Shown: piece after piece, positions 24,885-33,286 of the stretch
Position numbering within the stretch: the stretch's first letter is position 1
Layout of the letters: every line of letters starts with the position of its first letter
Assembly (NCBI GenBank): GCA_021299875.1
Contig: JAJTEW010000004.1
Coordinates: 310,001 to 374,000, forward strand
Length of the DNA stretch: 64,000 bases
Source: Comamonadaceae bacterium
GTDB taxonomy: Bacteria > Pseudomonadota > Gammaproteobacteria > Burkholderiales > Burkholderiaceae_C
Reading direction: 5' to 3'
The notes under the pieces: model-generated
What the model saw: the letters and a program-made list of their open reading frames with translations, nothing else
The model's database searches: none
What the model was told of the DNA's origin: nothing
Program-made: the position numbers and the translations under genes

Positions 24885-25853
24885 TCACTCGGGCTTGATG
24901 CCAGCGTCTTTGATGACCTGTGCCCAGCGGGTGATTTCACTTTGGATGAAGCGAGGGTAATCGGCCTTGGATACCCGAGAAGGCTCCAGACCCAATTGCG
25001 CCAAACGCGCCAGAAATGCCTCATCTTTCAGGGCAGAGCTGATGGCCCCGTCCAGTCTGCGTACCACCTCGGGTGGGGTGCCGGCGGGTGCTGCAAGCCC
25101 TAAAAAGAAGCCCAGTTCATAGCCGGGGTAGGTCTCGCCAATGGCCGGCACGTTGGGCCAAGGTTTAAAACGGGTGGCACCGGTCACGCCAATCGCGGTG
25201 GCTTTGGGGTTGTCAATGTGGGCCATGGCCGGCAGGTATTCCAAAAACAGCACTTGCAGCTGACCCCCGTAAAAGTCCTGCAGGGCCGATCCGATGCTTT
25301 TGTAGGGGATGCCGGTCATTGGCGCACCGGTTTTGACCCTGAACATTTCAGCGGTCATTTGTGAGGCCGAGTTGTAGTGGCCAAAAAAAACCTTGCCGGG
25401 GTTGGCTTTGGCGTAAGCCGTCAGATCGGCTGCTGTTCGGATGCCCGAGTCTTTGCTCACCATGGCCACCGATGCGGCTGTGCCGAATTGGCCCAAGTGC
25501 TCGAAGTCCTTGAGGGGCTCGTAGGGCACCTTTTTGTACAGGCTCAGGTTCGCCGCCAGCGTGGTGTTGGTGGTCAACAAAAGTGTGTAGCCGTCGGCAG
25601 GGGCATTTTTGACGGCCTCGGTGCCCAGGATGCCGTTGGCGCCCGCCCTGTTCTCGATCACGACGCCTTGTTTGAACTGCGCTTCCAGGTATTGGCCAAA
25701 GGCGCGAGCGGTGATGTCGCCCGAACCGCCAGGCCCGAAGGGCACCACGATCTTGATCGGTTTGTTGGGGAAGCCTTGGGCGCTGGCCATGACTGCGCAC
25801 AGGCTCAAAGGGGCCAGCACACTCAACTTGAGGAATCGGACAAACTTTTGCAT
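24885..25853 (-). CDS. Bug-family substrate-binding protein
   Basis: 322 residues with a signal peptide (cleavage after CAVMASAQG or nearby), then FPNKPIKIVVPFGPGGSGDITARAFGQYLE, IENRAGANGILGTEAVKNAPADGYTLLL, and PNVPAIGETYPGYE, all typical of Bug proteins. It is the first gene of the operon with the LLM monooxygenase and flavin reductase. An ATTCC-N7-GGAAT palindrome 69 bases upstream probably controls it. Its ligand is presumably the substrate of this catabolic locus. Confidence 0.93.
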   Translation of the reverse strand: MQKFVRFLKLSVLAPLSLCAVMASAQGFPNKPIKIVVPFGPGGSGDITARAFGQYLEAQFKQGVVIENRAGANGILGTEAVKNAPADGYTLLLTTNTTLAANLSLYKKVPYEPLKDFEHLGQFGTAASVAMVSKDSGIRTAADLTAYAKANPGKVFFGHYNSASQMTAEMFRVKTGAPMTGIPYKSIGSALQDFYGGQLQVLFLEYLPAMAHIDNPKATAIGVTGATRFKPWPNVPAIGETYPGYELGFFLGLAAPAGTPPEVVRRLDGAISSALKDEAFLARLAQLGLEPSRVSKADYPRFIQSEITRWAQVIKDAGIKPE

Positions 25854-25921
25854 ACACAGGTCTCCATCGTTGGTTATCGTGGGCGAATTCTAGGAGGGGG
25901 GCGTGAATTGACCAAGCTTAA

Positions 25922-25940
25922 AATTCCGACATGTGGAATT
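25922..25940. promoter_or_regulatory. Candidate IclR operator (site 1)
   Basis: Perfect inverted repeat AATTCC (25922-25927) and GGAATT (25935-25940) with a 7-base spacer, in the promoter region of the Bug-LLM-reductase operon. The same ATTCC-N7-GGAAT arrangement recurs at 26903-26921 next to the iclR-type gene. Confidence 0.6.
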
Positions 25941-25999
25941 GCGGACATGTGTTGGCGATACTGGGGCGGTCTGACCGGCCAAGGTGAAGCCGCATGTAC

Positions 26000-26842
26000 T
26001 CAAAAGGCGATGCGCAGGCTGTGCGGGTCCTTGATGGCCGTACGCCAAGTTTCGGCTTGAGTGGGGTTCATGCGGGCCAACTCATATTGTGCCGACATGA
26101 TGTCGGCCTCATGGGCCAGGGTGGTGGCCAGGTCGCTGAGGTAGCTGCCCGTCATGCGCTCAAGCGTGGACACGGCGCACAAGGACGCGATGGGGTAACG
26201 ACGCCGGTCAAAAACAGGCACGGCAATGCCCGATATGCCACGACCTGAACGGGTTTTGGTCAGAGCGTAGCCGTTTTTGCGTGTCTTTTGAATGCCACTG
26301 GCCATTTTGCTGAAGGCCTTGTCTTGGCCGCTGCGCAGGCGGTTAAAGGCCAGGATGTCGGCGGTCTCATCGTCGGGCAAAAACGACAGAATGGCCAGAC
26401 TGAAAGAGCCGATACCCATGGGCCAGCGGTTGTGTACCTGCAGGATTTCGGCGTTTTGCGGCAGGTGGCCCTGACGCTTGTCGAGGCACACGGCATCGTA
26501 GCCGCAGCGTATGCCCAGGTACATGGTTTCACCCGTGGCTTGCGCCAAACGATCAAACGATGGCTGGGCAATGCTTTTGATGTCGTGCACATCCAGTACC
26601 GACATGCCCAAGGCATAAACCTCTGGACCGAGCCGGTAGTTGCGTGTGCCCCAGGGGCGCTCGACCAGGTGCTCATCGAGCATGGCCGACAGGATGCGGT
26701 GCACGGTGGCTTTGGGCAATTGGGTCAAGGTGCTGATTTGCATGAGGGCCGCGCCTTGCGAGCCAAAAGTGGACAAGGTTCGCAGCAGCAAGGCGGCCCG
26801 CGCGATGCTTTGAGCGCCATCGTTTTTCAGGGAGGGATTCAT
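26000..26842 (-). CDS. IclR family transcriptional regulator
   Basis: 280 residues. N-terminal winged helix (SIARAALLLRTLSTFGSQGAALMQISTLTQLPKATVHRILSAMLDEHLVE) and C-terminal effector domain with YLGIRCGYDAVCLDKRQG, RSGRGISGIAVPVFDRR and ASLCAVSTLERMTG. The ATG at 26842 (MNPSLKNDG) is used; the frame is open another 300 bases upstream, but that part crosses the operator and has no domain. It lies between two catabolic operons, both with an ATTCC-N7-GGAAT site upstream, so it most likely controls both and itself. Confidence 0.92.
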   Translation of the reverse strand: MNPSLKNDGAQSIARAALLLRTLSTFGSQGAALMQISTLTQLPKATVHRILSAMLDEHLVERPWGTRNYRLGPEVYALGMSVLDVHDIKSIAQPSFDRLAQATGETMYLGIRCGYDAVCLDKRQGHLPQNAEILQVHNRWPMGIGSFSLAILSFLPDDETADILAFNRLRSGQDKAFSKMASGIQKTRKNGYALTKTRSGRGISGIAVPVFDRRRYPIASLCAVSTLERMTGSYLSDLATTLAHEADIMSAQYELARMNPTQAETWRTAIKDPHSLRIAF

Positions 26843-26902
26843 GGCATGAAGGGTTTCAAGAGCTGATCGCCGAGGTGTCGCCGGCAGGTCAATCAGCCGC
26901 AG

Positions 26903-26921
26903 TATTCCATGATTCGGAATA
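26903..26921. promoter_or_regulatory. Candidate IclR operator (site 2)
   Basis: Perfect inverted repeat TATTCC (26903-26908) and GGAATA (26916-26921) with a 7-base spacer. It lies 61 bases upstream of the iclR-type start and 156 bases upstream of the divergent Bug-led operon. It shares the core ATTCC-N7-GGAAT with site 1 at 25922-25940. Confidence 0.6.
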
Positions 26922-27076
26922 TTGCAGCAAGAAACCCTGTTGCGGGCATCAAAGCGGGATCTCCCGATTGCCAAGCTAAAAAACCGTACGCATACTGATT
27001 TTTGCCGAGCAACACGGGGTCGCCAAAACCCCGAAACATCCAACCCACCACGAGACAACCGAAAGGGGGCATTCCC

Positions 27077-28060
27077 ATGTCGACATCCAAGCGCAAAATT
27101 CTGGCCTGGCTGGGCTGCGGCCTGATGTTCAGTGCCGGCATGGCATCTGCTCAGGCGCAAAACTATCCGCAGCGTCCCATCAAAGCCATCGTGCCTTACG
27201 CGGCGGGTGGTTTTTCAGACCAGGCCAGCCGCATCATTGCCGAGGCCATGTCGCGCAATCTGGGCCAAAACATCGTCATCGAAAACCGTGCTGGGGGCGG
27301 TGGCCGCATAGGCAGCGAGGCGGTGACCAAAATGGCCCCCGACGGCTACCAGTTGCTCATGACCACTAACGGCACCAAGACCTACATGGCGGTGGTGGAA
27401 AAGTCGCTGTCGTATGACCCAGTGAATGACTTCACGCCGATTTCATTGGTGGGTAAATATGGTCTGCTGATGGTGGTCAACCCCTCAGTGCCCGCCAAAA
27501 CTTTGCCAGAATTTTTAACCTATGCCCGCGACCCCAAAAACAAAGGCAAGATCAATTACGCCACTTCGGGCATGGGCAGTGGGTTGCACTTTGCCGGTGA
27601 GTTGTTCAACGCCATGGCCAAAATTGACATGGTGCATGTGCCCTACAAAGGCTCTGGCCCTGGCATGCAGGATGTCCTGGCGGGGGTGTGCCAGGTGATT
27701 TTTGACGGTGCAGCCAAGCCGCATATCGATGCAGGCAAGGTGAATTTTCTGGGCACCACCAGTTCGGTGCGTGACCCGCGCTACCCGGATGTGCCCACCT
27801 TGAGTGAAGCGGGGTTGACGGGTTACGACCTGACCTATTGGGTGGGCATCTTCGCCCCCAAAGGCCTGCCTGCCGACATCCAGGCGCGTTTGAATGCTTC
27901 GGTGAAAACCGCCTTGGCCGATCCGGATGTGCAGCGCAGACTCAACAACATGGGCATGAGCCTGGTCGGCAGCACCCCTGAGCAAATGGTGCAGGAAATC
28001 CGCAGCGAAACCACCAAGCTTCGTCAGATTGCCGCGTCGATTCCAGGTGGGGTGAATTGA
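27077..28060 (+). CDS. Bug-family substrate-binding protein
   Basis: 327 residues, signal peptide ending GMASAQAQ, then YPQRPIKAIVPYAAGGFSDQASRIIAEAMSRNLGQ, IENRAGGGGRIGSEAVTKMAPDGYQLL, and YPDVPTLSEAGLTGYD. A purine-rich AAAGGGGG about 7 bases before the ATG at 27077 supports the start over an upstream in-frame ATG at 27002. First gene of the plus-strand half of the IclR-controlled locus; second Bug protein of that locus. Confidence 0.93.
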   Translation: MSTSKRKILAWLGCGLMFSAGMASAQAQNYPQRPIKAIVPYAAGGFSDQASRIIAEAMSRNLGQNIVIENRAGGGGRIGSEAVTKMAPDGYQLLMTTNGTKTYMAVVEKSLSYDPVNDFTPISLVGKYGLLMVVNPSVPAKTLPEFLTYARDPKNKGKINYATSGMGSGLHFAGELFNAMAKIDMVHVPYKGSGPGMQDVLAGVCQVIFDGAAKPHIDAGKVNFLGTTSSVRDPRYPDVPTLSEAGLTGYDLTYWVGIFAPKGLPADIQARLNASVKTALADPDVQRRLNNMGMSLVGSTPEQMVQEIRSETTKLRQIAASIPGGVN

Positions 28061-28062
28061 AC

Positions 28063-28956
28063 ATGAGCGACGCGCTGCGCCCCCAAGACCGCCTGCCCTT
28101 TTCGGCCATCATTGACCGTTCCCCTTTGCACCTGCCTGAGGGCGTTCGGCTGGTGGTCTGGCCGGTGGTCAACATCGAAGAATGGGACATTGCGCGCCCC
28201 ATGCCGCGCATGGTTTCGCCGCCGCCCGGCGGGCAAGCGCCGGTGCCCGATGTGCCCAACTGGACCTGGCATGAGTACGGCATGCGGGTAGGGGTGTGGC
28301 GCCTCATGGACGCCTTCAGAAATGTCGGCGTTCGCCCGACGCTGTCGATTAATGCCAAGGTGTGTGAAACCCGTCCCCGCGTGACGCAAGCTGCACTGGA
28401 AGCGGGCTGGGAATTCATGGCCCATTGCTACGAGCAAATCCCGATCCAGAAAATCCCGGACGAGCGGGCCATGATGCAGCAGACACTGGACGTGCTGACC
28501 CGGTTCACTGGCCAGCGTCCGCAAGGCTGGTTGGGTCCGGGTCGCAGCCAGACGCTGGAGACGCCTGACCTCATCAAGGAGCTGGGCATGTCCTGGTTTG
28601 GCGACTGGGTGCTCGATGACCAGCCGCAATATGTGCACACAAAACATGGGCCGTTGGTGTCGGTGCCCTACACCATCGAGCTCAATGACATCAACATCAT
28701 GCTCACCTCGCACGAGCGTTCGGACGCGATGCTGCTGCGCACCCAAGATGCGTTTGAGCGGCTGTACGCCGAGTCGGCGCACAGCGCGCGCATCATGGCG
28801 TTTGGGGTGCATCCATACATCTCGGGCGCTGCGCACCGCATCCGCTATTTTGAAATGATGTTGGAATTTTTGGTCAAGCAGCCCGGTGTGGTGTTCTGGA
28901 ACGGCTCTGAAATCAGCCAATGGTTTCAGCAAGCCAGCCCACTGCCAGCGCCTTGA
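28063..28956 (+). CDS. Polysaccharide-deacetylase-like amidohydrolase (imidase/allantoinase type)
   Basis: 297 residues of the NodB-homology carbohydrate esterase 4 fold. Segments such as ARPMPRMVSPPPGG, WTWHEYGMRVGVWRLMDAF, PTLSINAKVCE, WEFMAHCYEQIPIQ, RPQGWLGPGRSQT and FGVHPYISGAAHRI resemble the PuuE allantoinase and bacterial cyclic-imide hydrolase branch rather than peptidoglycan deacetylases. It has no signal peptide, so it acts in the cytoplasm. The ATG at 28063 follows the Bug stop by 2 bases. Together with the amidase next door it suggests cleavage of a cyclic amide or imide. Confidence 0.82.
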   Translation: MSDALRPQDRLPFSAIIDRSPLHLPEGVRLVVWPVVNIEEWDIARPMPRMVSPPPGGQAPVPDVPNWTWHEYGMRVGVWRLMDAFRNVGVRPTLSINAKVCETRPRVTQAALEAGWEFMAHCYEQIPIQKIPDERAMMQQTLDVLTRFTGQRPQGWLGPGRSQTLETPDLIKELGMSWFGDWVLDDQPQYVHTKHGPLVSVPYTIELNDINIMLTSHERSDAMLLRTQDAFERLYAESAHSARIMAFGVHPYISGAAHRIRYFEMMLEFLVKQPGVVFWNGSEISQWFQQASPLPAP

Positions 28957-28959
28957 GGC

Positions 28960-30396
28960 ATGAGCCTTCAGACGCCATTGAATCCGTCCGCTGAAACGCT
29001 TGCCGACACGCCGCTGCATGCGCTGTCTCTGGCGCAAGCCAGTGCCCTGATTCGTCAGCAGACGATCACACCGGTGCAGCTGGTGCAGGCCTATATCGAC
29101 CGCATTGAGCGGCTCGATGGACAACTGAATGCCTTTGTCACGCCCATGTGCGATACCGCCTTGCACATGGCGCACCAGGCCACCCGTGAGATCGCACAAG
29201 GCCAATATCGGGGCGTTTTGCATGGCATCCCGATGGCGCACAAGGATGTCTACCTCACACAAGGCGTGCGCACCACCGCACATTCGCGGCATTTGCACGA
29301 CTGGGTGCCCTCGGTCAGCGCCACGCTGGTGACAGGTTTGGAACGTTTGGGTGTGATCAGTTTGGGCAAAACGGCTTGCCATGAATTTGCCTTTGGCTCG
29401 CCCTCAGAAGATGACTTGTTTCCGCCTGCGCGCAACCCCTGGCATCTGGCGCACATGCCGGGCAGCTCGAGCAGCGGCTCGGGGGCAGCGGTGGCGGCAG
29501 GTTTGTGCATGGCGGCCACGGGCACTGACACCGGTGGCTCGATCCGCCACCCGGCGGCGGCCTGTGGTGTGGTGGGCCTCAAACCGACGCGCCATGCTTA
29601 CCCTGTGTCGGGCGTGATCGCTTTGGCTCCCAGCTTGGACGTGACCGGATTTTTGACGCGCACCGCGCTGGACCAAGCCCTCATCTGGGATGCCTGGCAC
29701 GGCAGCGATGTGGCGACCGCATGCACTGCCGATGTGCAGCGTTCGGTGCTTCGGGGGCTGCGCATCGGGGTGCCAGCAGGTCTGTGGCACAACGCCGAAA
29801 ACGGCCAGGCTACGCACGACCCGCAAATCCAGGCCTGCTTTGATCAGACCCTGCAAACCCTGCAGGCGGAAGGCGCCCAAGTGGTGACGGTGAAGACGGT
29901 GGATTGGCCGCCGCAGCCTGCTGTGGTGCAGGTGGCCAACACCCTGATTGCTTACGAAGCATTTCAACAACTGCAGCACGTGTGGCGCGACCACCCGGAC
30001 CAACTGGGGCAGGGCTTGCGCCAAAAACTGGCGGGTGCAGCGCAGCTGAGTTTGAACAACTACCACGCAGCCCGCGTGTTGGCCGATGTGTGGCAACAGC
30101 AGGTCAGCGCTTTGCTTGCTGACCAGGTCGATGTGCTGATGTGGCCAGGCCGCGAAGCTTTGCCCGAAACCTTGCAAGCCCTGATGGCCAACCCCACCGG
30201 TCAGCGCAGTGCCTGCAACCGACTGTTCAGCCTGACCGGTCACCCTGCCTTGACCTGCCCCATGGGTGTGTCCACCCAAGGCTTGCCCATGGCTTTGCAG
30301 ATCGGCGCTGCCCTGCACGGAGAGCGCCATTTGCTGCAGTTGGCCCATGCGGTGTCATCGGCCATCGGTTGGCGCCTGCCCGTGCTGCTGGATTGA
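28960..30396 (+). CDS. Amidase (amidase signature family)
   Basis: 478 residues. The Ser-cisSer-Lys triad is present: Lys95 in HGIPMAHKDVY, the serine run in PGSSSSGSGAAVAAGL (about residues 169-174) and the nucleophile Ser194 in TDTGGSIRHPA. It hydrolyses an amide bond in the cytoplasm; the substrate is unknown. It is not GatA, since no gatB/gatC are nearby and the C-terminus is unlike GatA. It starts 3 bases after the deacetylase-like gene and is followed 3 bases later by a hydrolase, so it is part of one operon. Confidence 0.93.
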   Translation: MSLQTPLNPSAETLADTPLHALSLAQASALIRQQTITPVQLVQAYIDRIERLDGQLNAFVTPMCDTALHMAHQATREIAQGQYRGVLHGIPMAHKDVYLTQGVRTTAHSRHLHDWVPSVSATLVTGLERLGVISLGKTACHEFAFGSPSEDDLFPPARNPWHLAHMPGSSSSGSGAAVAAGLCMAATGTDTGGSIRHPAAACGVVGLKPTRHAYPVSGVIALAPSLDVTGFLTRTALDQALIWDAWHGSDVATACTADVQRSVLRGLRIGVPAGLWHNAENGQATHDPQIQACFDQTLQTLQAEGAQVVTVKTVDWPPQPAVVQVANTLIAYEAFQQLQHVWRDHPDQLGQGLRQKLAGAAQLSLNNYHAARVLADVWQQQVSALLADQVDVLMWPGREALPETLQALMANPTGQRSACNRLFSLTGHPALTCPMGVSTQGLPMALQIGAALHGERHLLQLAHAVSSAIGWRLPVLLD

Positions 30397-30399
30397 GCC

Positions 30400-31248
30400 A
30401 TGGACTTTGTGAACAACGAGGGCGTGCGCCTGCACTACAACATTGTGGGAGAGCAAGGCCCCTGGCTGGCGCTGGTGTCGGGCGGACGGCGCAGCGGTGC
30501 GGAATTTTTCCCCTTGGCGCGCCGCATCGCGGCCCGGGGATTTCGGGTGGTGTTGCACGACCGGCGCAACACCGGCGCTTCGCAGGTCTTGATTGCAGGT
30601 GAGCGGGGCGAAGAAGATATCTGGTCCGACGACTGGGTGCAGCTGATGCAGCACCTGAACGCGGTGCCTGCGTTTTTTGGCGGAGGCTCTTCTGGGGCGC
30701 GGCTGGCCTTGCTGACCAGCTTGCGCCATCCCGACGCGGTGCGTGGCTTGCTGCTGCTGCGCATCACGGGCGGCGCTTTCACAGCGGGCCGCTTGCCCGA
30801 GAACTATTACGGCCAGTTCATCCGTGCGGCCGAGCAAGGTGGCATGGCCGCCGTGTGTGCCACGCCCTTCTACCAAGAACTCATCACCACCCATCCCGCC
30901 AACCGCGAGCGCCTGATGGCCATGGACCCCCAGCAATACATTGCCGTCATGCGCCACTGGCTTCAGATTTTTTTGCAAGGCCCGCGTGAACCGGTGTTGG
31001 GCATGACGACCGATGCCCTGCAGGCCATCCATGTTCCCACCTGGTTGGTGCCCGGTAACGACAAAACCCATGTGTCCCGCCACGGCCGCGAAGCGGCAGC
31101 CTTGATCCCAGACTGCGAATTGTTCGAACTGCCGGTGGTGGACGAAGACGTGCCCGCTTTGCCCTTGTCGGCTTGGGCCCCGCACGAAGAAACCCTGGCG
31201 ACAGCCATGGCTGATTTCATGCGCCGCATGGGCCATGATGACCACTGA
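30400..31248 (+). CDS. Alpha/beta hydrolase
   Basis: 282 residues. The nucleophile elbow is GGGSSGARLAL (GxSxG type, about residue 90), with the oxyanion strand LALVSGGRRSGAEF and HDRRNTGAS before it. A late acid/His region is less clear, since the C-terminus ends MGHDDH. It starts 3 bases after the amidase. In the Rut and nicotinate pathways, hydrolases of this fold remove amino or formyl groups after ring opening; by analogy it may act on the amidase product. Confidence 0.88.
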   Translation: MDFVNNEGVRLHYNIVGEQGPWLALVSGGRRSGAEFFPLARRIAARGFRVVLHDRRNTGASQVLIAGERGEEDIWSDDWVQLMQHLNAVPAFFGGGSSGARLALLTSLRHPDAVRGLLLLRITGGAFTAGRLPENYYGQFIRAAEQGGMAAVCATPFYQELITTHPANRERLMAMDPQQYIAVMRHWLQIFLQGPREPVLGMTTDALQAIHVPTWLVPGNDKTHVSRHGREAAALIPDCELFELPVVDEDVPALPLSAWAPHEETLATAMADFMRRMGHDDH

Positions 31249-31272
31249 ATTGATTTCCAAGGAGCCCATTGA

Positions 31273-31767
31273 ATGTCCACCCCGATCAACCCATCCATTC
31301 GCCGTGTCGTCACGGGCCACGATGACCAAGGCAAAGCCATCGTTGAAATTGACGAAGTCTGCAGCCACTACCGGCAAGGTCGCCCCAATGGCTTTGTGTG
31401 CAATGTGTGGACCACCGACACGAGTCCGGCCAACAACAACGGCCATGTGGACGCCGGCAGGCGCGAGGGCAAGTTTTCGGTGATCGAGAACGGCACGGTG
31501 TTCCGCATTCTGGACTTCCATCCGGGTGTGCAGCAGCGCGTGCACCGCACCGATTCGGTGGATTACATCGTGGTCATGTCGGGTGAAATCGACATGGAGC
31601 TGGAGTCCGGCGAGGAAGTCCACCTGAAGGCGGGCGACGTCATGGTTCAGCGCGGCACGGTACACAACTGGATCAACCGCGGCACTGAGACTTGTGTCAT
31701 GGCCGTGGTGCTGGTGCACGCGAACCCGGTGCAGGCAGGTGGGCAAACGCTCAACGCCTTTGGTTGA
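31273..31767 (+). CDS. Cupin domain protein
   Basis: 164 residues with a single beta-barrel cupin in the C-terminal two-thirds: HPGVQQRVHRTDSVDYIVVMSGEIDMELESGEEVHLKAGDVMVQRG and VHNWINRG. Metal-binding histidines and a glutamate can be picked out (HRTDSVDY, TVHNW), though the first motif is degenerate. Last gene of the IclR-controlled plus-strand operon. Function unknown; such small cupins are common beside amidases and decarboxylases. Confidence 0.87.
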   Translation: MSTPINPSIRRVVTGHDDQGKAIVEIDEVCSHYRQGRPNGFVCNVWTTDTSPANNNGHVDAGRREGKFSVIENGTVFRILDFHPGVQQRVHRTDSVDYIVVMSGEIDMELESGEEVHLKAGDVMVQRGTVHNWINRGTETCVMAVVLVHANPVQAGGQTLNAFG

Positions 31768-31794
31768 GCGGGCCCCAAAGCCTCGTTCAGGCCT

Positions 31795-32370
31795 TCAGTG
31801 AGGAAACGGTGCAATGCCTGGTGCGGCGTTGTCCGGCAAGTCACGGCGCGTGGTGTTCATCACCATCGCCAACAAACTGTAGTAGCCGCAGTGCGCCGTC
31901 ATGTCGATGACGCCTTGATCGCCAAACAGCTTTTGCGCAGACGCCCAGGTCACGTCGCTCACCGACTGGTTGTGAAGCAGCTCTTGCAAGAAGTCGTAAA
32001 CCACCGTTTCTTCGGCCGTCATGTTCGGCGGGCGGCGGCCTTCGGCAATTGCGTTGCAAGTTTCTTCGCTCACCCCCGCTTTCATGGCGATGGGTTTGTG
32101 GATGTGCCACTCCACAGGTTGCGACCAGTGGCGCGCCACCACCAGTACGGCAAATTCCGAGTTGTGCAAACCCACGGTGTTGTCGTAGCGCAGGTATTCA
32201 CCCACTTTTTGCAGACGGCGCATCAGCTCGGGGCTGCGCATCAAAGGCACAAAGGGGCCTGAGAGTTTGCCGCGTGGCCCGCTGACCAGTTCGTCCACCG
32301 CCGCACGCTGGGCCTCGGTCATTTGTTCGCGGGTTATTTCGGGCAGGCGGTCTGTTTTGGGTGAGGTCAT
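31795..32370 (-). CDS. Carboxymuconolactone decarboxylase family (AhpD-like) protein
   Basis: 191 residues with the helical CMD fold: FVPLMRSPELMRRLQKVGEYLRY, EFAVLVVARHWSQPVEWHIHKPIAMKAGV and GVIDMTAHCGYYSLLAMVMN. The CxxC of peroxidase-active AhpD is absent; the active segment carries EWHIHKP instead, so it belongs to the non-redox branch. It is convergent with the cupin operon and downstream of the SBP gene on the minus strand. Confidence 0.87.
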   Translation of the reverse strand: MTSPKTDRLPEITREQMTEAQRAAVDELVSGPRGKLSGPFVPLMRSPELMRRLQKVGEYLRYDNTVGLHNSEFAVLVVARHWSQPVEWHIHKPIAMKAGVSEETCNAIAEGRRPPNMTAEETVVYDFLQELLHNQSVSDVTWASAQKLFGDQGVIDMTAHCGYYSLLAMVMNTTRRDLPDNAAPGIAPFPH

Positions 32371-32434
32371 CGGGCTGTCTCTTGGGGGTGGGTTGAAAGA
32401 TCAAGCCCCAATTTATCACCGGACCTGACGGCCC

Positions 32435-33187
32435 TCAGTCGTGTGCGGGATAGCCCGGCGGGGCCACAGCTGCCCCCTGGATCTGGTGGCGCACAAAGGC
32501 CTTGGCCACCCAGCCCGACTGCTTGGCGTCTTCGACAAAACGGTTCAGAAGTTGCCGCGCCGGCGCGCTGCGCTGGGCGGGCATGCCCATGGCTTGGTGG
32601 ATGACCATGAAGCGCCCAGGCAGCAGGCGCACGCCTGGCAGGCGCAGGGCGTCGGCCTGCAGCTGCTGCTTGACGCCTGCGGCCACGTCGAGTTGCTGGG
32701 CCATGAACACATCGACCACCGCGGGCGAACTGGGTGCGCGCACGATGAGCGCGTGTTTCAGGTGACGGGTCAAAAACAAATCGTAGGCGCTGCCTGCACC
32801 CACCGTCACACGGTGGCTGGCCTGGTCAACCTCCTCATTGCTTTGCAGTAACGAGTTGTTGCGCACCATGTAGGCCCCTTCAATCTGCACATAGGGCGGT
32901 GAAAAATGCAGACCTTCACCACGCACCGGGTCGATGGCAAAAAAACCAATGTCGGCCTCGTCGGCGCGAACGCACTGCACCGATTCGTCGGCTTTCTTGA
33001 ACACCCGCCATTCAATGCCCAAGCCCAGTTGCGCAGCCAGTTTGTGAGACAAATCGGCCGAAATGCCCGAGGGCTCGCCTGCGGCATCGAGCGCGGCGAG
33101 CACCGGGTTGCCCAAGTTGATCGCCACGCGCAAAACGCCGTGGGGAGCGAGCTGATCGGCCAAAGGGGCTGAAGAGGAAGTGTTCAT
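32435..33187 (-). CDS. Amino-acid-type ABC substrate-binding protein without signal peptide
   Basis: 250 residues of the SBP_bac_3 fold: GVLRVAINLGNPVLAALDAAGEPSGISADLSHKLAAQLGLGIEW, ADIGFFAIDPVRGEGLHFSPPYVQIEGAYMV. The N-terminus (MNTSSSAPLADQLAPHG) is not a signal peptide; the only upstream extension is a TTG adding MTAPT. No permease or ATPase genes are adjacent. It may be a cytoplasmic binding or sensing protein, or have lost its export signal. Confidence 0.83.
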   Translation of the reverse strand: MNTSSSAPLADQLAPHGVLRVAINLGNPVLAALDAAGEPSGISADLSHKLAAQLGLGIEWRVFKKADESVQCVRADEADIGFFAIDPVRGEGLHFSPPYVQIEGAYMVRNNSLLQSNEEVDQASHRVTVGAGSAYDLFLTRHLKHALIVRAPSSPAVVDVFMAQQLDVAAGVKQQLQADALRLPGVRLLPGRFMVIHQAMGMPAQRSAPARQLLNRFVEDAKQSGWVAKAFVRHQIQGAAVAPPGYPAHD

Positions 33188-33286
33188 GGTGGGTGCCGTC
33201 AATGGATGGGAGAGTGGGGGTTCATTTTAAAAACGCGACCCGCGCAGTCGGCTGAGAAGTGACAAGTGCCAGACCATGCTGCCGTT

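Noticed and set aside
28063..28956. Cell-wall polysaccharide deacetylase
   Set aside because: It has no signal peptide, and its sequence blocks and amidase neighbour fit the imidase/allantoinase branch better.
28024..29382. 452-codon frame antisense to the imidase-like and amidase genes
   Set aside because: Overlaps two recognised genes completely and has no family signature; the same holds for the antisense frame at 30355-31746.
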